Source: Streptomyces ortus
Lineage (GTDB): Bacteria; Actinomycetota; Actinomycetes; Streptomycetales; Streptomycetaceae
Length of the DNA: 64,000 nt
NCBI RefSeq assembly: GCF_026341275.1
Contig: NZ_JAIFZO010000002.1
Coordinates: forward strand, 5,796,118 to 5,860,117
Reading direction: 5' to 3'
Shown here: positions 51,438-59,482 of the stretch, piece after piece
How positions within the stretch are numbered: position 1 is the stretch's first letter
How the letters are laid out: each line of letters begins with the position of its first letter
Notes under the pieces: generated by a model
Database searches by the model: none
What the model was told of the DNA's origin: nothing
What the model saw: the letters and a program-made list of their open reading frames with translations, nothing else
Translations under genes and position numbers: made by a program

Positions 51438-51461
51438 GGGAGTGCGGCGGAGGAGAGCGAC

Positions 51462-52982
51462 ATGCACAGTCCGGGCCATCGCTTCCGAGCGCGGGACCGC
51501 TTCGCGGACGGCGCCCAGTACATCGCGGGCCGGCCGGCCAACGGCACGTCAGGCCGCGGCCACACCGTCGTCGACCCCGCTACCGGCGACGACCTCCACA
51601 CGTACGAGCTGGCCGGCCCGGCGGACGTGGACGCGGCGGTCGAGGCCGCGCGGGAGGCGTTCCCCGGCTGGTCCGGCGCCACCCCGGGCGAGCGCTCCGA
51701 CGCCCTGCACCGCTTCGCCGCCGTGCTCGCCGAGCGCGCCGAGGAGTTCGCACAGGCGGAGTCCCTGCAGTGCGGCAAGCCGATCAAGCTCAGCAGGGAC
51801 TTCGACGTCCCGGGCACGATCGACAACACCGCCTTCTTCGCGGGCGCGGCACGGCAACTTCAGGGGCAGTCCGCCGGTGAGTACTCCGGCGACCACACCT
51901 CGTACGTACGGAGGGAGCCGATCGGGGTCGTCGGCTCCATCGCCCCCTGGAACTATCCCCTCCAGATGGCCGCCTGGAAGGTCCTCCCGGCGATCGCCGC
52001 CGGCAACACGATCGTCCTCAAGCCCGCCGAGCTGACCCCCTTCACCTCCCTCCTGTTCGCCGAGGCGGCGACCGCGGCCGGCATCCCGGACGGGGTCGTC
52101 AACATCGTCACGGGGGCGGGCAGGGACGCCGGTGAGCACCTGGTCGGGCACCCGGACGTCGTCATGACCTCCTTCACCGGGTCCACCGCCGTCGGCAGGC
52201 GCGTCGCGGAGATCGCCACCGCCACCGTCAAGCGCCTCCACCTGGAACTCGGCGGCAAGGCCCCCTTCGTGGTCTTCGACGACGCCGACCTGGAGGCCGC
52301 CGTGCACGGCGCGGTCGCGGGCGCGCTCATCAACACGGGCCAGGACTGCACGGCCGCCACGCGCGCGTACGTGCAGAGGCCCCTCTACGAAGAGTTCGTC
52401 TCCAGGACCGCGGAGCTGATGGAGAGCGTCCGGCTCGGCGACCCGTTCGCCCCGGACACCGACCTCGGGCCGCTGATCTCCGTCGCCCAGCGCGACCGGG
52501 TCGCCGGGTTCGTCGACCGGGCGCGCTCCTACGCGCGCGTGGTCACCGGCGGCGAGATCCCGAAGGGCCTTGAGCACGGCGCGTACTACCGGCCGACCCT
52601 GATCGCCGACGCCGCGCAGGACAGCGAGATCGTGCAGTCCGAGATCTTCGGCCCGGTCCTGGTGGTCGTCCCCTTCGACAGCGACGACGAAGGCATCCGC
52701 CTCGCCAACGACACCCCGTACGGTCTCGCGGCCTCCGCCTGGAGCCGTGACGTGTACCGGGCGAACCGGGCCACGCGCGAGATCAGGGCGGGCTGTGTCT
52801 GGGTCAACGACCACATCCCGATCATCAGCGAGATGCCCCACGGCGGGTACAAGGCGTCCGGCTTCGGCAAGGACATGTCCTCGTACTCGTTCGAGGAGTA
52901 CACACAGATCAAGCACGTCATGTTCGACAACACCGCGGTGGCCAGGAAGGACTGGCACCGCACGATCTTCGGGGACCGTTAG
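51462..52982 (+). CDS. Aldehyde dehydrogenase of the polyamine operon
   Basis: The 506-residue enzyme has the aldehyde dehydrogenase fold, with GSTAVGRRVAEIATATVKRL, Glu in LELGGKAPFVVF and catalytic Cys in NTGQDCTAATR. It is 28 residues longer than the paralogue at 42.5 kb, mostly at the N-terminus. The ATG at 51462 follows GGAGGAGAG. It heads the operon ALDH-binding protein-ATPase-permeases-FAD oxidoreductase, and probably oxidises the aminoaldehyde made by the last enzyme. It shares NTGQDCTAA-type catalytic blocks with the 42.5-kb gene. Confidence 0.9.
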   Translation: MHSPGHRFRARDRFADGAQYIAGRPANGTSGRGHTVVDPATGDDLHTYELAGPADVDAAVEAAREAFPGWSGATPGERSDALHRFAAVLAERAEEFAQAESLQCGKPIKLSRDFDVPGTIDNTAFFAGAARQLQGQSAGEYSGDHTSYVRREPIGVVGSIAPWNYPLQMAAWKVLPAIAAGNTIVLKPAELTPFTSLLFAEAATAAGIPDGVVNIVTGAGRDAGEHLVGHPDVVMTSFTGSTAVGRRVAEIATATVKRLHLELGGKAPFVVFDDADLEAAVHGAVAGALINTGQDCTAATRAYVQRPLYEEFVSRTAELMESVRLGDPFAPDTDLGPLISVAQRDRVAGFVDRARSYARVVTGGEIPKGLEHGAYYRPTLIADAAQDSEIVQSEIFGPVLVVVPFDSDDEGIRLANDTPYGLAASAWSRDVYRANRATREIRAGCVWVNDHIPIISEMPHGGYKASGFGKDMSSYSFEEYTQIKHVMFDNTAVARKDWHRTIFGDR

Positions 52983-53032
52983 TCGCCATCGGCCCGGACC
53001 GGGCCGAAACCTCCCGAAAGGGCACCACGAGC

Positions 53033-54277
53033 ATGGAGCAGTACGAGCCCGACCAACTGTCCCCGGCCCGACTGGCCGCCGTGCGGCGCGGCCTGCGCAA
53101 CGGCAGGGCCTCCCTCAGCCGCCGTTCGCTGCTGCGCGCCTCGACGGGCGGCGCACTCGCCCTCGGCGGACTCGGGACCCTGAGCGCCTGCGGGATCCCG
53201 GCCGCGAAGAACACCGCGGGCGTCTCGTCCGAGGACCACTCGGCGAAGGAGAAGCGGATCAACTTCTCCAACTGGACCGAGTACATGGACGTCGACGACA
53301 GCGAGAAGCGGCACCCGACGCTCGACACGTTCGCCGAACGCACCGGCATCAAGGTCAAGTACACCGAGGACATCAACGACAACGTCGAGTTCTTCGGCAA
53401 GCTCAAGCCGCAGCTCGCGGCGGGCCAGGACACCGGGCGCGACCTCATCTGCGTCACCGACTGGCTGGCCGCCCGGCTGATCCGGTTCGGCTGGGTGCAG
53501 AAACTGGACGCGTCCAACCTGCCGCACGCCTACGCCAACCTCTCCCAGCAGTTCCGCACCCCCGACTGGGACCCGGGACGCGCCTACTCGTATCCCTGGA
53601 CCGGTATCCCCACCGTCATCGCCTACAACAAGAAGGCGCTGGACGGTGTGGAGGTCACGTCCCTCTCCGACATGCTCGACAACCCCAAGCTCAAGGGGCG
53701 CATCGCCTTCCTCTCCGAGATGCGCGACAGCATCGGGATGACGCTGCTCGATCTCGGCAAGGACCCGGCGAAGTTCACCGACGACGACTTCGACGCGGCG
53801 ATCGCCCGGCTGCAGAAGGCCGTCGACAAGGGCCAGATCCGCCGCTTCACCGGCAACGACTACACGTCCGACCTCACCAAGGGCGACCTCGCGGCCTGTG
53901 TCGCCTGGGCCGGTGACGTCGTCCAGCTCAAGGCGGACAGCCCGGACATCGACTTCGTCATCCCGGACAGCGGCTACATGATCTCCTCGGACAACCTGCT
54001 GGTCCCCAACAAGGCGCGGCACAAGGCCAACGCCGAGCGGCTCATCGACTACTACTACGAGCCCCGCCCCGCCGCGCAGCTGGCCGCGTACATCAACTAC
54101 GTCTGTCCCGTCGACGGTGTGAAGGCCGAACTGGCGAAGATCGACAAGTCGGCGGCCGACAACCCGCTGATCATTCCCGACGCCGCCATGGCGGGCGCGT
54201 CCCACGCCTTCCGCTCGCTGAGCGCGAAGGAAGAGACGGCGTACGAAGAGAAGTTCGCGAAGCTGACGGGGGCGTGA
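53033..54277 (+). CDS. potD: Spermidine/putrescine-type substrate-binding lipoprotein
   Basis: The 414-residue binding protein begins with a twin-arginine signal (SLSRRSLLRAST) and ends its leader in a lipobox LSAC at Cys53. The PotD-like core begins INFSNWTEYM and later shows YPWTGIPTVIAYNKKALDG. It would capture polyamines outside the membrane after Tat export and lipidation. The ATG at 53033 lies 50 bp after the ALDH stop with AAAGGG upstream. Its stop overlaps potA by 4 nt. potD is an assignment by homology; ligand preference is untested. Confidence 0.9.
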   Translation: MEQYEPDQLSPARLAAVRRGLRNGRASLSRRSLLRASTGGALALGGLGTLSACGIPAAKNTAGVSSEDHSAKEKRINFSNWTEYMDVDDSEKRHPTLDTFAERTGIKVKYTEDINDNVEFFGKLKPQLAAGQDTGRDLICVTDWLAARLIRFGWVQKLDASNLPHAYANLSQQFRTPDWDPGRAYSYPWTGIPTVIAYNKKALDGVEVTSLSDMLDNPKLKGRIAFLSEMRDSIGMTLLDLGKDPAKFTDDDFDAAIARLQKAVDKGQIRRFTGNDYTSDLTKGDLAACVAWAGDVVQLKADSPDIDFVIPDSGYMISSDNLLVPNKARHKANAERLIDYYYEPRPAAQLAAYINYVCPVDGVKAELAKIDKSAADNPLIIPDAAMAGASHAFRSLSAKEETAYEEKFAKLTGA

Positions 54278-55527
54278 TCACCGTGACCACCAACAACAGT
54301 GCCAAGAGCGGCGCCAAGGGCGACGCGAAAAGCGGCGCGAAGGGCGAGGCGAAGACGGCCGCGGGCAGCGACGCGGAGGGCGGCGGCGATGTGCGCCTCT
54401 CCGGCATCAGCAAGACCTACGGCTCCTTCACCGCCGTCCGGCCGCTCGATCTGACCGTGCCCCAGGGGTCGTTCTTCGCCCTCCTGGGCGCGTCGGGCTG
54501 CGGCAAGACCACCACCCTGCGCATGATCGCCGGCCTGGAGGAACCTTCCTCCGGAACGGTCTTCCTCGGCACGCAGGACGTGACGAACCTGCCCCCCTAC
54601 AAGCGGCCCGTGAACACCGTCTTCCAGTCGTACGCCCTCTTCCCGCACCTCGACATCTTCGAGAACGTCGCCTTCGGGCTGCGCCGGCGCGGCATCAAGT
54701 CGGTGAAGAAGCAGGTCGGCGAGATGCTCGACCTGGTCCAGCTCGGCGAGCAGGCCCGCAAGAAGCCGCACCAGCTCTCCGGCGGCCAGCAGCAGCGCGT
54801 CGCCGTCGCCCGCGCGCTGATCAACACCCCCAAGGTGCTCCTCCTCGACGAGCCCCTCGGCGCCCTCGACCTCAAGCTGCGCCGCCAGATGCAGCTGGAG
54901 CTCAAGCGCATCCAGACCGAGGTCGGCATCACCTTCATCCATGTCACGCACGACCAGGAGGAGGCCATGACGATGGCGGACTCGGTCGCCGTGATGAACG
55001 CGGGCCGGGTCGAGCAGCTCGGCTCGCCCGCCGACCTCTACGAGAACCCGCAGACCACCTTCGTCGCCAACTTCCTCGGCACCTCCAACCTCATCGAGGC
55101 CGAGGTCGACGCCAGGAGCGGCGACGAGATCGTCCTCAGGGCGGGTGACTGCAAGCTCGTCCTGCCCGGAGCGCGATGTTCGGCGTCCACCACGACCGGT
55201 GGAAAGGTCCTGGTCGGGGTCCGCCCCGAGAAGATCAGCCTCACGCACGCCGACGAGGCCGGCGAGATCCCGGCGGGCCGCAACCGCATCACCGGCACGA
55301 TCGCCGACTCCAGTTTCATCGGCGTCTCCACGCAGTACGTCATCGACAGCCCGGTCTGCCCGGAGTTCGAGGTCTACGCCCAGAACATCGACCGCGACCC
55401 CCGGCTCGTACCCGGCGCGGAGGTCGTCCTGCACTGGAACCCGGCGCACACCTTCGGCCTCGACGCCGGCCAGGACATCGACGCGGGCATCGAGACCGTC
55501 GGGCCGGACGAGGGGGTGGCGGCCTGA
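54274..55527 (+). CDS. potA: Polyamine ABC transporter ATP-binding protein
   Basis: The 417-residue ATPase has Walker A GASGCGKTT, signature LSGGQQQRVAVARAL, Walker B LLLDEPLGALDLKLR and switch His in VTHDQEEAMT. A TOBE domain (about 320-400) follows. A ~35-residue N-terminal Lys/Ala/Gly-rich segment (AKSGAKGDAKSGAKGEAK) has repeated SAKG-type units. The GTG at 54274 overlaps potD (GTGA). A GTG at 54283 is also possible. It is coupled to potB by a TGATG overlap. Confidence 0.92.
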   Translation: MITVTTNNSAKSGAKGDAKSGAKGEAKTAAGSDAEGGGDVRLSGISKTYGSFTAVRPLDLTVPQGSFFALLGASGCGKTTTLRMIAGLEEPSSGTVFLGTQDVTNLPPYKRPVNTVFQSYALFPHLDIFENVAFGLRRRGIKSVKKQVGEMLDLVQLGEQARKKPHQLSGGQQQRVAVARALINTPKVLLLDEPLGALDLKLRRQMQLELKRIQTEVGITFIHVTHDQEEAMTMADSVAVMNAGRVEQLGSPADLYENPQTTFVANFLGTSNLIEAEVDARSGDEIVLRAGDCKLVLPGARCSASTTTGGKVLVGVRPEKISLTHADEAGEIPAGRNRITGTIADSSFIGVSTQYVIDSPVCPEFEVYAQNIDRDPRLVPGAEVVLHWNPAHTFGLDAGQDIDAGIETVGPDEGVAA

Positions 55528-56456
55528 TGGCGACGGTTACCGAAGCGCCACCCCTGGCGCCCGCGCCCGCCCCGAAGGAGCGCCCTCCTCGGAAGAGAGG
55601 CCGCCTCACCCCGTACTGGCTGCTGCTCCCCGGCATCCTCTGGCTGGTCGTCTTCTTCGCGCTGCCGATGGTCTACCAGGCGTCCACGTCCGTGCAGACG
55701 GGCTCCCTGGAGGACGGCTACCAGGTCACCTGGCACTTCGCGACGTACTGGGACGCGGTGGCCGACTACTGGCCGCAGTTCCTGCGCTCCATCGCCTACG
55801 CCGGCACCGCCACGATGCTGTGTCTGCTGCTCGGTTACCCGCTCGCGTATCTCATCGCGTTCCGCGCGGGCCGCTGGCGCAACCTGATCCTGATCCTGGT
55901 CATCGCGCCCTTCTTCACCAGCTTCCTGATCCGCACGCTCGCCTGGAAGACGATCCTCGCGGACAGCGGCCCGGTCGTCGGTGCCCTCAACACGCTCCAC
56001 GTCCTGGACGTCACCAGCTGGCTCGGCATCACCGCGGGCGACCGCGTCCTGGCCACCCCGCTCGCGGTGATCTGCGGCCTCACGTACAACTTCCTGCCGT
56101 TCATGATCCTGCCGCTCTACACCTCCCTCGAACGCATCGACGGGCGGCTGCACGAGGCGGCCGGTGATCTGTACGCGCGGCCCTTCACGACCTTCCGCAA
56201 GGTGACGTTCCCGCTGTCGATGCCCGGCGTCGTCTCCGGGACACTGCTCACGTTCATCCCGGCGAGCGGCGACTACGTGAACGCCGATCTGCTCGGCTCC
56301 ACCGACACCCGCATGGTCGGAAACGTCATCCAGACGCAGTTCCTGCGCATTCTCGACTATCCGACGGCCGCCGCTCTCTCCTTCCTCCTCATGGCGGGAA
56401 TTCTGGCGATCGTCACGCTCTACATCCGCAAGTCCGGGACGGAGGATCTGGTCTAG
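55527..56456 (+). CDS. potB: Polyamine ABC transporter permease (PotB type)
   Basis: The 309-residue permease has six predicted membrane helices, the first at LLPGILWLVVFFALPMVY. The EAA loop is HEAAGDLYARPFTTFRKVTF at about 210-229, needed to contact the ATPase. It resembles PotB/PotH rather than sugar permeases. The ATG at 55527 overlaps the potA stop by 1 nt. potC starts immediately at its stop with no gap. Confidence 0.9.
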   Translation: MATVTEAPPLAPAPAPKERPPRKRGRLTPYWLLLPGILWLVVFFALPMVYQASTSVQTGSLEDGYQVTWHFATYWDAVADYWPQFLRSIAYAGTATMLCLLLGYPLAYLIAFRAGRWRNLILILVIAPFFTSFLIRTLAWKTILADSGPVVGALNTLHVLDVTSWLGITAGDRVLATPLAVICGLTYNFLPFMILPLYTSLERIDGRLHEAAGDLYARPFTTFRKVTFPLSMPGVVSGTLLTFIPASGDYVNADLLGSTDTRMVGNVIQTQFLRILDYPTAAALSFLLMAGILAIVTLYIRKSGTEDLV

Positions 56457-57260
56457 ATGGGCCTCTTGCGCTGGTTCAGAAGCCGTCTCGTCGTCATCGC
56501 GGGTCTGCTGGCCCTCGGATATCTGCTGCTGCCCAACATCGTCGTCACCGTCTTCTCCTTCAACAATCCGAAGGGGCGCTTCAACTACGAATGGCAGCAG
56601 TTCTCCACGGACGCCTGGACCGATCCCTGCGGGGTCGCCGACCTCTGCGGCTCGCTCTCGCTGAGCCTGCAGATCGCCGCCTGGGCGACGGCGGGCGCCA
56701 CCGTCCTCGGCACGATGATCGCCTTCGCGCTGGTCCGCTACCGCTTCCGCGCACGCGGCGCCGTGAACTCGCTGATCTTCCTCCCGATGGCGATGCCCGA
56801 GGTCGTCATGGCCGCCTCGCTGCTCACGCTCTTCCTCAACCTGGGCGCCCAGCTGGGCTTCTGGACGATCCTCATCGCCCACATCATGTTCTGTCTGAGC
56901 TTCGTGGTCACCGCCGTCAAGGCACGCGTGATGTCCATGGACCCGCGCCTGGAACAGGCCGCGCAGGACCTGTACGCGGGTCCCCTGCAGACCTTCCTGC
57001 GCGTCACGCTGCCCATCGCCGCGCCCGGTATCGCCGCGGGAGCGCTGCTCGCCTTCGCGCTCTCCTTCGACGATTTCATCATCACCAATTTCAACGCCGG
57101 TTCGACCGTCACGTTCCCGATGTTCGTCTGGGGTTCCGCACAGCGCGGAACACCCGTTCAGATCAATGTCATCGGTACGGCCATGTTCCTCATCGCCGTA
57201 CTGTTCGTGCTGGCCGGAATGGTCATCAGCAACCGCCGCAACCGGCAAAAGGCGTCATGA
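56457..57260 (+). CDS. potC: Polyamine ABC transporter permease (PotC type)
   Basis: The 267-residue permease has six helices (LALGYLLLPNIVVTVFSF first) and an EAA-type loop, LEQAAQDLYAGPLQTFLRVT, near 163-182. It forms the second transmembrane half with PotB. ATG 56457 follows the potB stop with zero spacing. Its stop overlaps the FAD gene as ATGA. The tight packing of potD-A-B-C with the oxidoreductase means import and catabolism are co-expressed. Confidence 0.9.
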   Translation: MGLLRWFRSRLVVIAGLLALGYLLLPNIVVTVFSFNNPKGRFNYEWQQFSTDAWTDPCGVADLCGSLSLSLQIAAWATAGATVLGTMIAFALVRYRFRARGAVNSLIFLPMAMPEVVMAASLLTLFLNLGAQLGFWTILIAHIMFCLSFVVTAVKARVMSMDPRLEQAAQDLYAGPLQTFLRVTLPIAAPGIAAGALLAFALSFDDFIITNFNAGSTVTFPMFVWGSAQRGTPVQINVIGTAMFLIAVLFVLAGMVISNRRNRQKAS

Positions 57261-58780
57261 GCCGAGACCGCAGCCGAGACCGAAACCGAAACGACGGCCG
57301 GACCGACGGCCGGACCGACGGCCGGACCGACGGCCGGACCGACGGCCGGACCGACGGCCGGACCGACGGCCGGGCCGAAAAGAATTGGGCGACGTCGCTG
57401 GCCGACGCCCAGCCGCTCTCGTACTGGCTGGACGACCCCGCCAAGCCCCGCCCCGAGCCCGCGCTCACCGCCGCCGAGACCTGTGACCTGCTCGTCGTCG
57501 GCGGTGGCTACAGCGGACTGTGGACCGCGCTCCTCGCCAAGGAGCGCGATCCCGCGCGCGAGGTGGTCCTGCTGGAGGGCCGCGAGGTGGGCTGGGCCGC
57601 CTCGGGCCGCAACGGCGGATTCTGCGCCGCCTCCCTCACCCACGGCCTGGCCAACGGCCTGACCCGCTGGCCCGACGAGATCCACAAGCTGGAAGAGCTG
57701 GGCGCCCGCAACCTCGACGGCATCGAGGCGACCGTCGCCCGCTACTCCCTCGACTGCGACTTCGAGCGCACCGGCGAGATCGACGTGGCGACCGCGCCGT
57801 ACCAGGCGGCCGAACTGCGCGACTGGCACGAGGAGCTGAAGGAGCGGGGCCTCGCCGACGGCGTCGAGTACCTGGACACCGATGCCGTACGGGAGCAGGT
57901 GGACTCGCCCACCTTCCTCGGCGGCCTGTACGACCGCCGGGGCGTCGCCATGCTGCACCCCGCCAGACTCGCCTGGGGCCTCAAACGCGCCTGTGTCGGC
58001 CTCGGGGTGCGCGTGTACGAGAACACGCCCGCGCTCACCCTGAAGGCGTACGGCGCGGGCATGGCCGTACGCACGCCGTACGGGAGCGTGCGCGCCCGCC
58101 GGGTCGCCCTCGGTACGAACATCTTCCCGAACCTGGTCAAGCGCGTGCGCCCGTACACCGTGCCGGTCTACGACTACGCGCTGATGACCGAGCCGCTGAC
58201 CGCCGGGCAGCTCGACTCGATCGGCTGGAAGAACCGGCAGGGGCTCGGGGACTCGGCGAACCAGTTCCACTACTTCCGGCTGTCCGCCGACAACCGGATC
58301 CTGTGGGGCGGCTACGACGCGGTGTACCCGTACGGCGGCCGGGTGCGCGCCGAGTACGACGACCGGCCGGACACGTACGCGAAGCTCGCCGGGCACTTCT
58401 TCACCTGCTTCCCGCAGCTGGAGGGCGTCCGCTTCACCCACGCCTGGGGCGGCGCGATCGACACGTGCTCCCGCTTCTCGGCCTTCTTCGGCACCGCGCA
58501 CGGGGGCCGGGTCGCCTACGCGGCCGGCTACACGGGCCTCGGTGTCGGCGCGACCCGGTTCGGCGCGGACGTGATGCTCGACCTGCTGGCGGGGGAGCGC
58601 ACGGAGCGTACGGCGCTGGAGATGGTCCGCAGGAAACCGCTGCCGTTCCCGCCGGAGCCGTTCGCGTGGACGGGCATCGCGCTCACCAAGTGGTCCCTCG
58701 CCCGGGCGGACGCGCACGGCGGCCGGCGCAATCTGTGGCTGCGGACCATGGACCGGGTGGGCCTCGGCTTCGACAGCTGA
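57257..58780 (+). CDS. FAD-dependent amine oxidoreductase (PuuB-like)
   Basis: The 507-residue enzyme has an N-terminal FAD motif LLVVGGGYSGLWTALLAKER and DAO-type conserved SGRNGGFCAA. The C-terminal GYTGLGVGATRFGADVMLDL completes the FAD site. It is close to PuuB/gamma-glutamylputrescine oxidase, suggesting oxidation of a polyamine or its glutamyl conjugate to an aldehyde, which the operon ALDH could take up. The ATG at 57257 overlaps potC by 4 nt. Residues ~14-38 are a tandem RTDG repeat coded by six exact 12-bp units, a variable-length tail ahead of the fold. Confidence 0.9.
   Translation: MSRDRSRDRNRNDGRTDGRTDGRTDGRTDGRTDGRTDGRAEKNWATSLADAQPLSYWLDDPAKPRPEPALTAAETCDLLVVGGGYSGLWTALLAKERDPAREVVLLEGREVGWAASGRNGGFCAASLTHGLANGLTRWPDEIHKLEELGARNLDGIEATVARYSLDCDFERTGEIDVATAPYQAAELRDWHEELKERGLADGVEYLDTDAVREQVDSPTFLGGLYDRRGVAMLHPARLAWGLKRACVGLGVRVYENTPALTLKAYGAGMAVRTPYGSVRARRVALGTNIFPNLVKRVRPYTVPVYDYALMTEPLTAGQLDSIGWKNRQGLGDSANQFHYFRLSADNRILWGGYDAVYPYGGRVRAEYDDRPDTYAKLAGHFFTCFPQLEGVRFTHAWGGAIDTCSRFSAFFGTAHGGRVAYAAGYTGLGVGATRFGADVMLDLLAGERTERTALEMVRRKPLPFPPEPFAWTGIALTKWSLARADAHGGRRNLWLRTMDRVGLGFDS
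57301..57372 (+). repeat. 12-bp x6 coding repeat
   Basis: Six identical copies of GACCGACGGCCG encode repeated Thr-Asp-Gly-Arg in the FAD oxidoreductase N-terminus. Copy-number change keeps the frame. Shorter, imperfect partial units flank it. Confidence 0.95.
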
Positions 58781-58895
58781 GGGCAGTGGCGGCTCGCCGG
58801 CAATTTGTTGCCGAAAGCCGCGTAATGCACGGCCCGGACCTCCCTCTCTCTCCTGTGACGCGACCGGCGTCGACACGCGAGAGGAAGGTTCCGCC

Positions 58896-59381
58896 ATGAC
58901 AGGGCACAGGACGGCGGTCGAGTGGCTGGCATCCGTGGCACCGGATCCCGACGTCTGCCGCTGGGAGTGGGAGCGCAACCCGACGGGGGTCGCGCTGCTG
59001 CCGGCGGGCAGGGTCTGGGACGTGCTCATCCTGCCGGGACAGCTCGGCTATCCGACGCTCGACGTGCTGTCCCGCGTGCTCGACCAGCCAGGTCCGGTGC
59101 TCGTCGACTTCGGCGACGCGCGCATGGGCTTCTTCGTCCCGCCGGGTACGGCCGCGCGCTGGCTGGGCACGGGGGTGCGCACGGCGGGGCGCGGTACGTG
59201 GATCGTCGTCCCGTATCCCGGGCGCTCGACCGGCGGGGTCCGCTGGCTGATCCCCCCGGACGGCTCCGGCACGCTCACCGACCCGGCGCTGCTGGAACTG
59301 GCCATGCACGAGGCGGCGGCGGGACTGGCGACCGGGGACCGCGGAGGATCCGGTGGCCGCGACGGGTTCGACGCGGGGTGA
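58896..59381 (+). CDS. Small protein resembling Streptomyces Prim-Pol-like proteins
   Basis: The 161-residue protein is unannotated to me. Its order of motifs, VALLPAGRVWDVLILPG, DFGDARMGFFVPPGTAARWL, RGTWIVVPYPG and RWLIPPDGSGTL, resembles the cores of small actinobacterial proteins called bifunctional DNA primase/polymerase. It lacks recognised catalytic residues for that role, so I do not claim one. ATG 58896 has GAGGAAGG upstream. It lies between the polyamine operon and a chitinase, with unclear link to either. Confidence 0.6.
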   Translation: MTGHRTAVEWLASVAPDPDVCRWEWERNPTGVALLPAGRVWDVLILPGQLGYPTLDVLSRVLDQPGPVLVDFGDARMGFFVPPGTAARWLGTGVRTAGRGTWIVVPYPGRSTGGVRWLIPPDGSGTLTDPALLELAMHEAAAGLATGDRGGSGGRDGFDAG

Positions 59382-59409
59382 CCGCGGCGACGGACGGCTG
59401 CCGGAGGTC

Positions 59410-59438
59410 TTGACAACAGAATTGGTCTGGACCAAGTT
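59410..59438 (+). promoter_or_regulatory. Chitinase promoter with DasR-type operator
   Basis: TTGACA (59410-59415) and CAAGTT (59433-59438) form a plausible -35/-10 pair with a 17-bp spacer. ATTGGTCTGGACCAAG at 59421-59436 overlaps it and resembles the DasR response element consensus ACTGGTCTAGACCACT. This predicts repression of the chitinase by DasR and release by N-acetylglucosamine metabolites. Confidence 0.65.
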
Positions 59439-59482
59439 GGGCGCGCTCCCTCCCTCCCTCTCCCCCACGCCAGGAGGCACCC

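Noticed and set aside
53033..58780. Sugar or iron transporter identity for the four-gene ABC set
   Set aside because: PotD-like binding protein, paired PotB/PotC-type permeases, an FAD amine oxidoreductase and an aldehyde dehydrogenase argue for polyamines.
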